Source: an uncultured Alistipes sp. (GTDB taxonomy: Bacteria; Bacteroidota; Bacteroidia; Bacteroidales; Rikenellaceae). Taken from it: 64,000 nt of DNA. Positions within the stretch are counted from its first letter, which is position 1. Each line of letters opens with the position of its first letter. A program made the position numbers and the translations under genes. The notes under the pieces are model-generated. The model saw nothing but the letters and a program-made list of their open reading frames with translations, was not told where the DNA came from and did not search any database. The DNA is taken from the NCBI GenBank assembly GCA_947573795.1, contig CANPHE010000004.1, positions 1 through 64,000 of the forward strand, written 5' to 3'. Below, one piece after another: positions 54,904 to 64,000 of the stretch.

Positions 54904-56424
54904 TTACCGCTCGTTCTTCACACGTTCCAACTCCGCGGCGAGTTTTTCGACGATCTCGGGGTATTGCGCAGCCACATCGCGGCGTTCGCAGGGGTCCTTC
55001 GACACCCGGTAAAGCTGCGGCACGGGAGCATTGCCCAACTCCACGGACTTGCGGTATTCGTAGCTCTGCTTGTCGCTCGGTTCGAAGTATTTCCAACCAT
55101 CTTTCAGTATGGCCAGCGTGTTCTGGCGGTTTTGCTGAATGACATATTCGCGATCGGCATGCCCCACGCCCAGCAATTCGGGCAGGTGGTCGTGACTGTC
55201 CGGTGCAGCCCCCTCGGGCAGTTCGGCCCCGACGAGCGTCGCCAGCGAACGATAGACATCGATCTGCGAGAAAAGTGCCGGCTGCTCGCCCCGCGGCACG
55301 ACGGCAGGCCAGCGTACGAGCAACGGAACGCGCGTTCCCGCCTCGTAGAGGCTGTATTTTCCGCCCCGGTAGACGCCCGACGGCGTATGGCCTCCCAGCC
55401 GCATGAAGGCTTCGTCCTGGTAGCCGTCGTCGATCGCCGGACCGTTGTCCGAAGTGAAAATCACGAGGGTATTCTCCGCCAAGCCCAGGCTGTCGAGCGT
55501 GCGCATCACCTCGCCCACCGTCCAGTCGAGTTGCAGAATCACGTCCCCGCGCGTTCCCATGCCGCTCTTGCCCGCAAACCGGGGATGCGGCACCCGCGGG
55601 ACATGTACGTCGTTAGTACCCATATAGAGGAAGAAGGGTTCGTCCCGATGCCGGGCGATGAATTGCGTAGCCTTCAGGGCGATCGTATCGGCGATACCTT
55701 CGTCGACCCACAGCGCCGAACGGCCGCCCGTCATCCAGCCGATGCGCGAAATGCCGTTGACGATCGTATTGTCGTGACCGTGACTCGGACGCAGCTTCAG
55801 CAGCTCGGGGTTCTCGGCTCCCGTCGGCCAGTCGCCCACTTTGTGGTCGTAGTTCACCTCGATCGGATCGTCGGGGTCCAGCCCCACGACCCGGCCGTTC
55901 TCCACGAAGACGCACGGAACGCGGTCCACCGTCGCGGGAATGAGGTATTCGTAATCGAAACCGATATCGTAGGCCCGGGGGCGTATCTCGACGTTGAAAT
56001 CCGTACCTCCCGCAGGCCCCAGCCCGAGGTGCCATTTCCCGACGGCTCCCGTAGCATAACCCGCCGCGTGCAGGGCATCGGCGAGCGTATAGCAGGCCGT
56101 ATCGATGATAAGCTCGGAGTTTCCGGGGGCGATCTGCGTATTGGGCAGACGCCAGGGATACATACCCGTCAGCAACCCGAAGCGCGACGGCGTGCTGGTC
56201 GCCGAGGTGGCATAGGCGTCCGTGAAACGCTGCCCCTGCGACGCAAGACGGTCGATATTCGGCGTAGAGATTTTCGAGGCTCCATAGCAACTCAGATCGC
56301 CGATACCCAGATCGTCGGAGAAGATAAAAATTACATTGGGGCGAGCGCCCTGCGGCACCGTTGCCGGCTGTCCGGCACACCCCGTCAGCATGGGGAGCGC
56401 CGCAAAAAGAAGATTTCGGTTCAT
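54904..56424 (-). CDS. S-type sulfatase, lipoprotein
   Basis: 506 residues with a lipoprotein signal (LLFAALPMLTGC, Cys16). The alkaline-phosphatase-like sulfatase fold has the metal-binding FIFSDDLGIGDLSCYG, the maturation motif S-T-P-S-R at 77-81 (TSTPSRFGLLTG), VGKWHLG, and TSDNGPAIDDG. The nucleophile is a serine, so it needs an anaerobic sulfatase-maturating radical SAM enzyme to form formylglycine; none is in this window. Family S1 members remove sulfate from host mucin or glycosaminoglycans; the exact target is unknown. Possible functional partner of the distant GH20-GH3 pair. No clear promoter in the 154-base upstream gap. Confidence 0.93.
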   Translation of the reverse strand: MNRNLLFAALPMLTGCAGQPATVPQGARPNVIFIFSDDLGIGDLSCYGASKISTPNIDRLASQGQRFTDAYATSATSTPSRFGLLTGMYPWRLPNTQIAPGNSELIIDTACYTLADALHAAGYATGAVGKWHLGLGPAGGTDFNVEIRPRAYDIGFDYEYLIPATVDRVPCVFVENGRVVGLDPDDPIEVNYDHKVGDWPTGAENPELLKLRPSHGHDNTIVNGISRIGWMTGGRSALWVDEGIADTIALKATQFIARHRDEPFFLYMGTNDVHVPRVPHPRFAGKSGMGTRGDVILQLDWTVGEVMRTLDSLGLAENTLVIFTSDNGPAIDDGYQDEAFMRLGGHTPSGVYRGGKYSLYEAGTRVPLLVRWPAVVPRGEQPALFSQIDVYRSLATLVGAELPEGAAPDSHDHLPELLGVGHADREYVIQQNRQNTLAILKDGWKYFEPSDKQSYEYRKSVELGNAPVPQLYRVSKDPCERRDVAAQYPEIVEKLAAELERVKNER

Positions 56425-56578
56425 AAGATTCGGTCAGTTCGTTTCGCTCGCTCCGCAGACGGCCGCCCGACACCGGGAGACAGCCCCACGGAGAGCATCT
56501 ATCTTAAAGACAATCGAATCGCCCCGATCGCCAGGCTGTGCGAAGATTTTTTCCGGAAGAATTGCGCCGGAGCCGCTA

Positions 56579-58072
56579 TCACAATTTCATCACCTCGTCG
56601 ATACCCAGATCCTTATAGGTGGTCTCCAACTCCTCGCTGCGATCGGAGATGATGAGCAGTTTATCGGCCAACTGCAACTCGGCATTGCCCTTCGGGACGA
56701 AATATTCGCCGTTGCGGCAGATCATCATCACCAGCGTGTTTTCGGGCAGCGCGATTTCGCGAAGCGTACGGCCGCCGGCAAGCATGCTTTCGTTGACCTC
56801 GATTTCGGTAAGGGCCGATTTCATATCCTCGTGCATATCGACGCCGAAGGCGGGTTCCCGCTCCTCGAAAGCCAGCCCCAGCAGATTGGCCATGCCGCTC
56901 ACGGTCGTACCCTGCACGAGGAGCGAAATGATCGTCGAGAGGAAAACGACGTTGAACAGCAGATCGGCCTGTTCGATCTGCGCCATCATGGGATAAATTG
57001 CAAAGAGAATGGGCACCGCACCGCGCAACCCCACCCACGAAATGTAGAGCCGCGCTTTGGCGGTAAACTTCCGGAAGGGCGCCAGGCAGACGAGCACGGC
57101 CGCAGGCCGCGCCACGAAGATCATGAACACCCCGACCGAGACGCCCAGGATCAACACCTCGGGGCGCAGCAGTTCGTCGCTGTTGACGAACAGACCCAGC
57201 GTGAGGAACATCACGATCTGCATGAGCCACGTAAAACCGTCGAAAAAGACCGTAAGAGGCCTTTTCTGCACCAGGCGGTGATTTCCGACAACCAATCCGG
57301 CCAGGTATACGGCCAGGTAACCATTGCCCCGAATAAGGTCCGTGAACGAGAAGGCGAAAAAGATGAAGGCGAGCAGCAGCACGCTGTACAGCGAATGGTT
57401 CGCCAGATTGATGCGGTTGATGGTCCACACGGCCAGGCGTCCGATGAAATAACCCGACAGTGCGCCGACGACCATCTGCACGACGAAATAGACCGCGCTC
57501 ATGCCCAATCCGACCTCCCCGGACCGATGCGACAGCATACCGACCAGCAGGATCGTAAGCATGTAGGCCATCGGGTCGTTCGAACCGCTCTCCAACTCCA
57601 GCAACGGACGCAGATGTTGCCGAAGTCCCTGGCGTTTGCTTCGCAGAATCGAGAACACAGAGGCCGAATCGGTCGAGGACATCGTAGCGGCCAGCAGCAA
57701 AGCCAGCGGGAAGGGCATGGCGATGCCCACCCAACCCGAGAGGAGCCACACGAATCCCGCCAGGATGAAGGCCGTAAGCATCACCCCGACCGTCGCCAGC
57801 ACGACACCCGGCCCGATCACGGGCCGTATCTCCTGGAAACTCGTATCCATACCGCCCGTAAAGAGAATGATACAGAGCGACACCATGCCTACGAACTGCG
57901 TCATCTCGATCGACCGGAAAGAGATGAAATCGAGTCCGAAAAGCATACCGACTCCCAGGAACAGCAACAGCGCCGGGGCTCCGAAGCGATAAGCGAGTTT
58001 TCCCGCGACCACCGCCACGAACAGCAGCAACGCACCGACCAGCACCACGTTTTCTCCACTGATAGAGATCAT
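56579..58072 (-). CDS. CPA1-type K+/H+ antiporter with C-terminal TrkA-C domain
   Basis: 497 residues. About twelve membrane helices (VVLVGALLLFVAVVAGKLAY onward), the transport-site region LLAATMSSTDSASVFSIL and ELESGSNDPMAYMLTI, then a cytoplasmic TrkA-C domain (about 405-490) ending RSEELETTYKDLGI. The pattern matches NhaP2/YcgO-like potassium/proton antiporters, which export K+ or other cations under stress. Substrate cation is inferred from the TrkA-C domain. It stands alone with a -7 element 126 bases upstream of its ATG. Confidence 0.93.
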   Translation of the reverse strand: MISISGENVVLVGALLLFVAVVAGKLAYRFGAPALLLFLGVGMLFGLDFISFRSIEMTQFVGMVSLCIILFTGGMDTSFQEIRPVIGPGVVLATVGVMLTAFILAGFVWLLSGWVGIAMPFPLALLLAATMSSTDSASVFSILRSKRQGLRQHLRPLLELESGSNDPMAYMLTILLVGMLSHRSGEVGLGMSAVYFVVQMVVGALSGYFIGRLAVWTINRINLANHSLYSVLLLAFIFFAFSFTDLIRGNGYLAVYLAGLVVGNHRLVQKRPLTVFFDGFTWLMQIVMFLTLGLFVNSDELLRPEVLILGVSVGVFMIFVARPAAVLVCLAPFRKFTAKARLYISWVGLRGAVPILFAIYPMMAQIEQADLLFNVVFLSTIISLLVQGTTVSGMANLLGLAFEEREPAFGVDMHEDMKSALTEIEVNESMLAGGRTLREIALPENTLVMMICRNGEYFVPKGNAELQLADKLLIISDRSEELETTYKDLGIDEVMKL

Positions 58073-58197
58073 ATTCGTCTTATTTTATCACACACGCAAG
58101 TATCGCTGTTTGCACACCGCAATTTTCGGTCCGACAAAGCGTTCCACAGCGGAAATCCGTCCGATCCGATATCCGGGAGCCGGACGGCATTCGATGG

Positions 58198-58205
58198 CAA
58201 AGATA
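58198..58205 (-). promoter_or_regulatory. -7 element for the antiporter
   Basis: TATCTTTG on the minus strand, predicted start near 58191 and a leader of about 119 bases. No -33 consensus. Confidence 0.5.
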
Positions 58206-58262
58206 ACTATTTCCCCGGAAAAATCGGCTCTCGGCCGGACACTCCGAACAAGAATCCGGAAT

Positions 58263-58452
58263 GGTAACTATATACTACTTTACACCTTCATCGGTTTTTC
58301 GCACGTTGACGCTCGTAGGACTCTCGCGGCCTTTGGCCGCGTTTATAAATCCGATCCGTTCCTAAATCCCCTCCTCGGAGGGGACTTTGAGCATAACCCG
58401 CAAAGTGATTAGGCTTTAAATTCGGGTTAGTGTAAAGTTGTATATAGTTGTC
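58263..58452 (-). repeat. TIR-flanked non-coding element, short form (copy D)
   Basis: 190 bp. Ends GGTAACTATATACTACTTTA(CAC) and GTGTAAAGTTGTATATAGTT(GTC) are near-perfect 23-bp inverted repeats, the best-preserved pair in the window. Interior hairpins: CGCGGCC-TTT-GGCCGCG and CCCCTCCTCGGAGGGG. The first 60 bases are almost identical to copy B. The 58453-58698 stretch between D and E holds no supported gene. Confidence 0.85.
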
Positions 58453-58698
58453 TACGGAATTTAGGAAGCCGGAGCTGTCGCCGTTCGGGACGACGATCGA
58501 AAAATCCGATTTACCGCAGAGCGCTCGCCCGAGAGAATCGATGCCAACGGTGTTGCATTTTCGATGCGACTGCCCCCGGACGCCGAAAATAAGCCCGCAA
58601 CCGAAAATCGAGAAGTGCTCCTTCCCGCATACCAAAATTCCGCCCGCGAGCCCCGAAGACCCGCAGGCGGAATTCAAACGCCGAAATAAAATCCGTCG

Positions 58699-58894
58699 GG
58701 TGATTATATACGATTTTACACGGACTCGGGTTCTCGTCCGCCATTTCATACAGACCGGTCGATGACTCGCGGCCTCTGGCCACGTCTACGAATCTGACCC
58801 TCCCCTAAATCCCCTCCTCGGAGGGGACTTAAGATGCAACCCGCGAAATTATAGCGAATCGATGCCGGTTTCGTGTAAAATCGTACGAATTGCC
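58699..58894 (-). repeat. TIR-flanked non-coding element, short form (copy E)
   Basis: 196 bp. Ends GGTGATTATATACGATTTTA(CAC) and GTGTAAAATCGTACGAATTG(CC). Carries CTCGCGGCCTCTGGCCACG and CCCCTCCTCGGAGGGG. The right end lies 8 bases before the ntpK stop codon. Confidence 0.8.
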
Positions 58895-58902
58895 TCCGAC
58901 AA

Positions 58903-59588
<686 letters not shown>

Positions 59589-61427
59589 TTATTTATCGGT
59601 TCGATCCATTTTCCGCAGCGGTTCGAACGAGCGCGAAGCCATTTCGAAACCGGCGTTTTTGTAGAATTCGACGAACGTCAGACGCATCGGATGCACGAAC
59701 GACGAGATCGCCGACATAAAGAGGTTGATGCCGTGGCCGACCAACAGGATCGGAATCATGATGAGCAGCCGCACGACGATATTCGCCCCGTCGGGTACGA
59801 AACCGTCGGCCAGCGAGTTGAAGACCAAAGCCAGCACACCGCCCGAGAGGCCGATGGCGAACAGACGGATGTACGACAGCACGTCGCTCAGAATACCCGT
59901 CAAGTTGTTGTAGAAGTTCCACAGTCCCGAACCGAAGTTCACGAAGGGATTCTTACCGGGCGTATTGAGGAAGAGCATCAGGAATCCGCCCACACCTAAC
60001 GCCGCGTAGAACGCCGGCGAGGAGGTCGTGAATCCGGGAATCGTCCACGCCTCGTCGAGCATCGGCAGACCTCCGGCCAGCGACCCGGCCAAGAGGATGA
60101 TGAGCCACCCCAAAGTACCGAGCGCATATTTGAATCCGAAACTGCGCGTGATGACATAGACGTTGATCGCCATGCCGAACAGAATTTGCACCATACCGAT
60201 GGCCAGCGCCCACGAGAAGAACTGGTTCTGGAAGTCGAAGAACGGAATCTGCGGGAAGTAGTCGGCCAGGTTCATGCCGAAGAACGAACCGCAGAACAGT
60301 CCCACGACGACCGTCGCCGCGCCGCACAGCGTCGCGAACCACGCCGCCTGACGCATCATTCCCGGCTGGCGGTTCTTCGCGAGCATCCAGCATCCCATCA
60401 GCGTCAGGATGGCGCCGTAGCCGGCGTCGTTCAGACAGATGGCGAAAAAAAGCATGTAGAACGGCGCGAAGAAGGGCGTGAGGTCCAGCGTTCCGTATTT
60501 CGGACGGGCATACATGTCGCCTACCAGTTCGAAAATCCGGGAGAACCAGCCGTTGTTCAACTTCACGGGCGTGTCGTCCTCGGGCGTCGGGGTGCTCTTG
60601 AGGTAGACCACATTGGGATATGCCTCCAGCAGGGCGTCGACCCGCTCCGAAGTCGCGGCTTCGGCCCACCCCTCCATCACGAGCAGCTGTCCGTCCGCAG
60701 CGCGCTGGGCCGTAGCCGTCACGCGCACGCCCTGCAACCGCTCTTTGAGCGTCGCGGCATTCGCCTCGATCTGCGGCAGCGATGCGGCGGCCCGGGCGAA
60801 CTCGGCATCGAGTGCCCCGAGGCGTTCGTGTTCCTCGGCGATACGCCGTTCCGCCTCACGGACATCCATCGTCGGGGCCTTCATCTCCTGGGCGTCGAGC
60901 GTCACCTCCTCACCGGGTTTCGCCACGACGACGAACCACACGGTAGCGTCCGTACGCGCGATCTCGGAGAGGGTATACTGCGCCGACCACTCGGCCAATG
61001 ACCCATCGTAGGTGTTGCGCTGCGCCGAGAAGTAACGCACGACGATGCCTTCGTCGGCCAGACGGCGCAGACGGTCGGCATCGAACGCGCCCCACGGACG
61101 CAGCTCCTCGGCCGCCTTCTCCAGGCGGGCGATCTCGGCTCGCGAAGCGGCTGCCTCGCGTTGTGCGGCGACGTAGCGGTCGTAAGCCTCGGCGCCCGAA
61201 GCATAGGGCTCGGCCGTGAGGCCGGCATGCTCCTCGCGGAACGCGCGGAGGAACTCCACGGCCTTGGCGTGGCCCTCGATATCGATCACCGTCTGGCGAT
61301 CCTCCTCGGTAGGCTCCCAACCCGTAGTGGTGATATCCACCAACCCGAGTTCACGCAGCCGTTCGATAAAATCGTCGCTTTGGCCCGCATAGAGCACAAA
61401 GTCGTATTTCGTCATCGGAGCTATCAT
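59589..61427 (-). CDS. ntpI: V-type ATP synthase subunit I (membrane stator)
   Basis: 612 residues. A soluble N-terminal half of about 300 residues with coiled coils (EAERRIAEEHERLGALDAEF) is followed by seven or eight membrane helices (FAPFYMLFFAICLNDAGYGAILTLMGCW onward). Subunit I forms the ion path with the K ring and anchors the stator stalks. The start at 61427 overlaps the D-subunit stop as ATGA; MTKYD at 61415 is an alternative start. Confidence 0.93.
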   Translation of the reverse strand: MIAPMTKYDFVLYAGQSDDFIERLRELGLVDITTTGWEPTEEDRQTVIDIEGHAKAVEFLRAFREEHAGLTAEPYASGAEAYDRYVAAQREAAASRAEIARLEKAAEELRPWGAFDADRLRRLADEGIVVRYFSAQRNTYDGSLAEWSAQYTLSEIARTDATVWFVVVAKPGEEVTLDAQEMKAPTMDVREAERRIAEEHERLGALDAEFARAAASLPQIEANAATLKERLQGVRVTATAQRAADGQLLVMEGWAEAATSERVDALLEAYPNVVYLKSTPTPEDDTPVKLNNGWFSRIFELVGDMYARPKYGTLDLTPFFAPFYMLFFAICLNDAGYGAILTLMGCWMLAKNRQPGMMRQAAWFATLCGAATVVVGLFCGSFFGMNLADYFPQIPFFDFQNQFFSWALAIGMVQILFGMAINVYVITRSFGFKYALGTLGWLIILLAGSLAGGLPMLDEAWTIPGFTTSSPAFYAALGVGGFLMLFLNTPGKNPFVNFGSGLWNFYNNLTGILSDVLSYIRLFAIGLSGGVLALVFNSLADGFVPDGANIVVRLLIMIPILLVGHGINLFMSAISSFVHPMRLTFVEFYKNAGFEMASRSFEPLRKMDRTDK

Positions 61428-62032
61428 AGCATCGCGCCCTCCCCGGCGGCCTGTTGTTTGGTTTTCACGATCTTCTGGGCCGACTTGGAGAGGTTCTCCT
61501 CGTCCTCCATGAATCGTTTGATCTTACGTATGGCATCCTCGTACCCGGGTATCTGCACCTTTTCGTACAAGTTCACCTTCTGAGTGGTTTTCCGGCGTGC
61601 GTGGTCGAGCAACTCCGTCTTGCGGTCGTAGACCTCGTATTCGAGACCGAGGCGGGCCATCCGCTTCAGCACGTCGATTCCGTCGGCGAACCACACGGGC
61701 GACGAGAAAAGATCGTAGGCCTTCTCCTCGAATTTCACATCCTGCAAGACGGGCGTACGCACACCCGCGATCTTCTGTGTCGAGAGCTCGACATCGGCGA
61801 TTCGCAACAGGTCGCAATCAAACTCTCCCCAAAGCGACACCATATAGTCGTACTCGGCCTTCAGGGCATCGAGCCGACGGCAATAGTCGCCCGCGGAGTC
61901 CTTCGCTTTCTTCACCTCGGAACGCAGGGCCGATTCCTTACTTTTGATCGTAGGAAGAGCCTTCTGCCGCATTTTCAGCTGCTTGCCGAGTTCACCCAGC
62001 GAGGTCTTGTTATATTGGAATTTGATCGCCAT
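61424..62032 (-). CDS. ntpD: V-type ATP synthase subunit D (central stalk)
   Basis: 202 residues, long helical hairpin protein starting MAIKFQYNKTSLGELGKQLKMRQKALPTIKSKESALR, the usual D-subunit N-terminus, and ending in a helix with KIVKTKQQAAGEGAML. It rotates inside the A3B3 head. Six bases after the B-subunit gene; overlaps ntpI by 4 bases. Confidence 0.95.
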   Translation of the reverse strand: MAIKFQYNKTSLGELGKQLKMRQKALPTIKSKESALRSEVKKAKDSAGDYCRRLDALKAEYDYMVSLWGEFDCDLLRIADVELSTQKIAGVRTPVLQDVKFEEKAYDLFSSPVWFADGIDVLKRMARLGLEYEVYDRKTELLDHARRKTTQKVNLYEKVQIPGYEDAIRKIKRFMEDEENLSKSAQKIVKTKQQAAGEGAML

Positions 62033-62038
62033 CGTGCC

Positions 62039-63361
62039 TTACGCCTCCTTCCAGTATTTTGCGACGAGTTCCTGCTTGATGGCGACCTCCTCCTTCGAGA
62101 AGTACTTCGCGAAGAGCGTCCAGGCCGTGTCGAGCATCTGCGTGATGTCGATATTCACGTCGATGGCCAGCAGTTTCTCCGAGTAGTCGTGGGCGAAACG
62201 CAGCGAACGTTCGTCGTAGTCCGAGAGGTCGAAACCGTTCTCCAACTTCGTCTTGGCGTTGGCCGCATCGGCGTAGAGACGCACGCAGGCATTCATCACC
62301 TGGGGGTGATCCTCGCGGGTCTTCTTGCCGATGACGAGCTGCTTCAGACGCGACAGCGAACGGAACGGGTCGACGATGACCTTACCCGTATCGGAGTCGT
62401 TGCGCAGGAACAGCTGTCCCTCGGTGATGTAACCCGTATTGTCGGGGATGGCGTGCGTGATATCGCCGCCCGAAAGGGTCGTCACGGCGATGATCGTGAT
62501 CGAACCGCCGTTGGGCAGCTGCACGGCCTTCTCGTAGATCTTCGCCAGGTCGGAATAGAGCGAACCGGGCATCGAGTCCTTCGAAGGAATCTGGTCCATA
62601 CGGTTCGAGACGATGGCCAGGGCGTCGGCGTAGAGGGTCATATCGGTAAGCAGCACCAGCACCTTCTCGCCCTTGTCCACAGCGAAGTACTCGGCGGCCG
62701 TCAGCGCCATGTCGGGCACCAACAGACGCTCTACGGGAGGATTCTCCGTCGTGTTGACGAACGACACGATGCGGTCCAGCGCACCGGCGTTCTCGAACAC
62801 CTGCTTGAAGTAGAGGAAGTCGTCGTTCGTAAGACCCATACCGCCCAGGATGATCTTGTCGGCCTTGGCACGCAGCGCCACGTTGGCCATCACGGCGTTG
62901 TAGGGCTGGTCGGGGTCGGCGAAGAAGGGAATCTTCTGTCCCGTCACGATCGTGTTGTTGAGGTCGATACCGGCGATACCCGTAGCGATGAGCTCCGAAG
63001 GCTGGATACGCTTGAAGGGGTTCACCGTCGGACCGCCGATCTCGCGCTCCTCGCCCTCGACGATCTCGCCGCCTTCGAGCGGCTCGCCGTAGGCGTTGAA
63101 GAAACGGCCCGCGAGGTTATCCGACACGCGCAACTTGGGAGGCTCGCCGTGGAAGACCACTTCCGAGTCGGTAGCCAGACCCTCCGTGCCGGCGAAAACC
63201 TGCAACGTGACGTTCTGACCCATGATTTTCACCACCTGCGCCAGCTTGCCGCCCACGGTCGCCAGTTCGTCGTTGCCGACGCCCTCGGCGCGCAGCGTCA
63301 CGGTCGCCTTGGTGATGTTGTCGATTTTGGTGTATATCTTCTGAAATGCTCGTGTTGTCAT
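62039..63361 (-). CDS. ntpB: V-type ATP synthase subunit B (regulatory nucleotide-binding)
   Basis: 440 residues, non-catalytic head subunit. Family segments include GRFFNAYGEPLEGG, VNPFKRIQPSELIATGIAGIDLNNTIVTGQKIPFF, LLTDMTLYADALAIVSNRMDQIPSKDSMPGSLYSDLA and GGSITIIAVTTLSGGDITHAIPDNTGYITEGQLFL. A classical Walker A loop is absent, as expected for subunit B. Starts 3 bases after the subunit A stop. Confidence 0.97.
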   Translation of the reverse strand: MTTRAFQKIYTKIDNITKATVTLRAEGVGNDELATVGGKLAQVVKIMGQNVTLQVFAGTEGLATDSEVVFHGEPPKLRVSDNLAGRFFNAYGEPLEGGEIVEGEEREIGGPTVNPFKRIQPSELIATGIAGIDLNNTIVTGQKIPFFADPDQPYNAVMANVALRAKADKIILGGMGLTNDDFLYFKQVFENAGALDRIVSFVNTTENPPVERLLVPDMALTAAEYFAVDKGEKVLVLLTDMTLYADALAIVSNRMDQIPSKDSMPGSLYSDLAKIYEKAVQLPNGGSITIIAVTTLSGGDITHAIPDNTGYITEGQLFLRNDSDTGKVIVDPFRSLSRLKQLVIGKKTREDHPQVMNACVRLYADAANAKTKLENGFDLSDYDERSLRFAHDYSEKLLAIDVNIDITQMLDTAWTLFAKYFSKEEVAIKQELVAKYWKEA

Positions 63362-63364
63362 GGC

Positions 63365-64000
63365 TTATTCGGTTTTTGCACTCACGTATTGTTCGATCTG
63401 TTTGAGATAGTCGTTGAACTTCTCCGACTGCCATTCGGTATAGTTCATCTGACGGCACAGGTTGATAAGGCCCTTGAAGAACTGCGAGCACTCCTCGAAA
63501 TCGGCGAAACCGAAATCCTTGCGGCAGATGTCGAGCACCAGTTTGTACATCATCTTCTGACGCTCGATCGGACAGTTGGCGTCGATATCGTCGAAGGCAT
63601 CCTGTTGCAGGATCACGAAGTCGATCAGCTCCGACTTCCAAAAACGCTCGTGATACTCGACCGGTACGCCGTCGTCGCCCAGGATGTTGATCTGGTCGTT
63701 GGCCTCCTTACCGCGCTGAACGATGGTCTTGCCGGCATAGACGGCCGCTACCCACTCCTTCTCGATATGGTCGTCGAGGTAGGCGGCGATTTCGGGATAT
63801 TCGAGGTACTTCGAGTAGGACTCCAGCGGGTCGATGGCCGGGTAGCGCTTCGAGTCGGCACGGCCCTGCGAGAGTGCGTAGAAGCAGCGCGCCGCCTTCT
63901 TGGTCGACTCCGTAACGGGCTCCTTGAGGTTACCGCCCGCGGGCGACACCGTACCGAGGAAGGTGACGGAACCCGTCTCGCCGTTGTTGAGCTTCACCAG
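63365..64000 (-). CDS. ntpA: V-type ATP synthase subunit A, C-terminal part (cut by window end)
   Basis: The last 211 residues of the catalytic subunit; the N-terminal part with the P-loop is beyond the window. Visible segments include FLGTVSPAGGNLKEPVTESTKK, the hydrophobic-aromatic FYALSQGRADSKRYPAIDPLESYSKYL, and the helical C-terminus ending IEQYVSAKTE. It heads the visible A-B-D-I-K order; genes further upstream, such as E, are not seen. Confidence 0.95.
   Translation of the reverse strand: MVKLNNGETGSVTFLGTVSPAGGNLKEPVTESTKKAARCFYALSQGRADSKRYPAIDPLESYSKYLEYPEIAAYLDDHIEKEWVAAVYAGKTIVQRGKEANDQINILGDDGVPVEYHERFWKSELIDFVILQQDAFDDIDANCPIERQKMMYKLVLDICRKDFGFADFEECSQFFKGLINLCRQMNYTEWQSEKFNDYLKQIEQYVSAKTE

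Noticed and set aside
58457..58698. Small ORFs between element copies D and E
   Set aside because: No family resemblance, no promoter and atypical composition; treated as non-coding.

Overview
The window comes from a Bacteroidota gut-type genome, most likely Alistipes or another Rikenellaceae. This is an inference from gene content and signals; no rRNA is present to confirm it. The DNA is GC-rich in coding regions. Shine-Dalgarno sites are mostly absent, and promoters follow the Bacteroides pattern (TTTG, about 20 bases, TAnnTTTG). Typical clade genes include a TonB receptor with an N-terminal carboxypeptidase-like domain, BACON-domain lipoproteins, a DUF6377 regulator, type III glutamine synthetase, methylmalonyl-CoA mutase and an A/V-type ATPase.

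Layout. 1-2180: partial tRNA-Met, a channel-like membrane protein and mscL, with three tandem promoter-bearing repeats upstream of mscL. 2333-11961: a five-gene minus-strand operon with a multidomain BACON lipoprotein, a NUC-family nuclease lipoprotein, an EEP-family nuclease/phosphatase, a TonB receptor and a DUF5689 lipoprotein. It reads as an extracellular nucleic-acid or phosphoester scavenging locus. 12357-18144: a membrane-spanning DUF6377 regulator divergent from a GH20-GH3 pair. 18408-21770: guaB, a Cys-rich DUF3795 gene and guaA. 22215-27671: esterase and GT2 glycosyltransferase, a GT42/DUF115-like protein and a large MG2/plug-domain protein. 27803-30560: the Kdo genes kdsD, kdsA and kdsB. 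30888-43064: lon divergent from valS, then rnhA, an MsbA-like exporter, ileS and a DksA-like protein. 43324-47270: an Omp85-like protein and a BlaI/BlaR-type pair. 47716-54485: glnN divergent from mutAB. 54904-58072: sulfatase and a K+/H+ antiporter. 58903-64000: V-type ATPase genes in transcription order A (cut by the window end), B, D, I, K.

The most unusual content lies between genes. A family of non-coding elements has terminal inverted repeats (end motif GTGTAAAATTGTATAT), an internal CCCCTCC/GGAGGGG hairpin, and two size classes of about 190 and 337 bp. They sit repeatedly just after stop codons, with the same end always facing the gene. One lies inside the ATPase operon between the I and K genes. 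Two further repeat families occur in other gaps. Two sets of tandem sites spaced 21 bp were also found: an ACTA-N7-TAGT pair upstream of the BlaI-like gene, and ACAATATTTCA repeats upstream of the nuclease operon. No prophage, IS transposase gene, CRISPR array or rRNA was seen.
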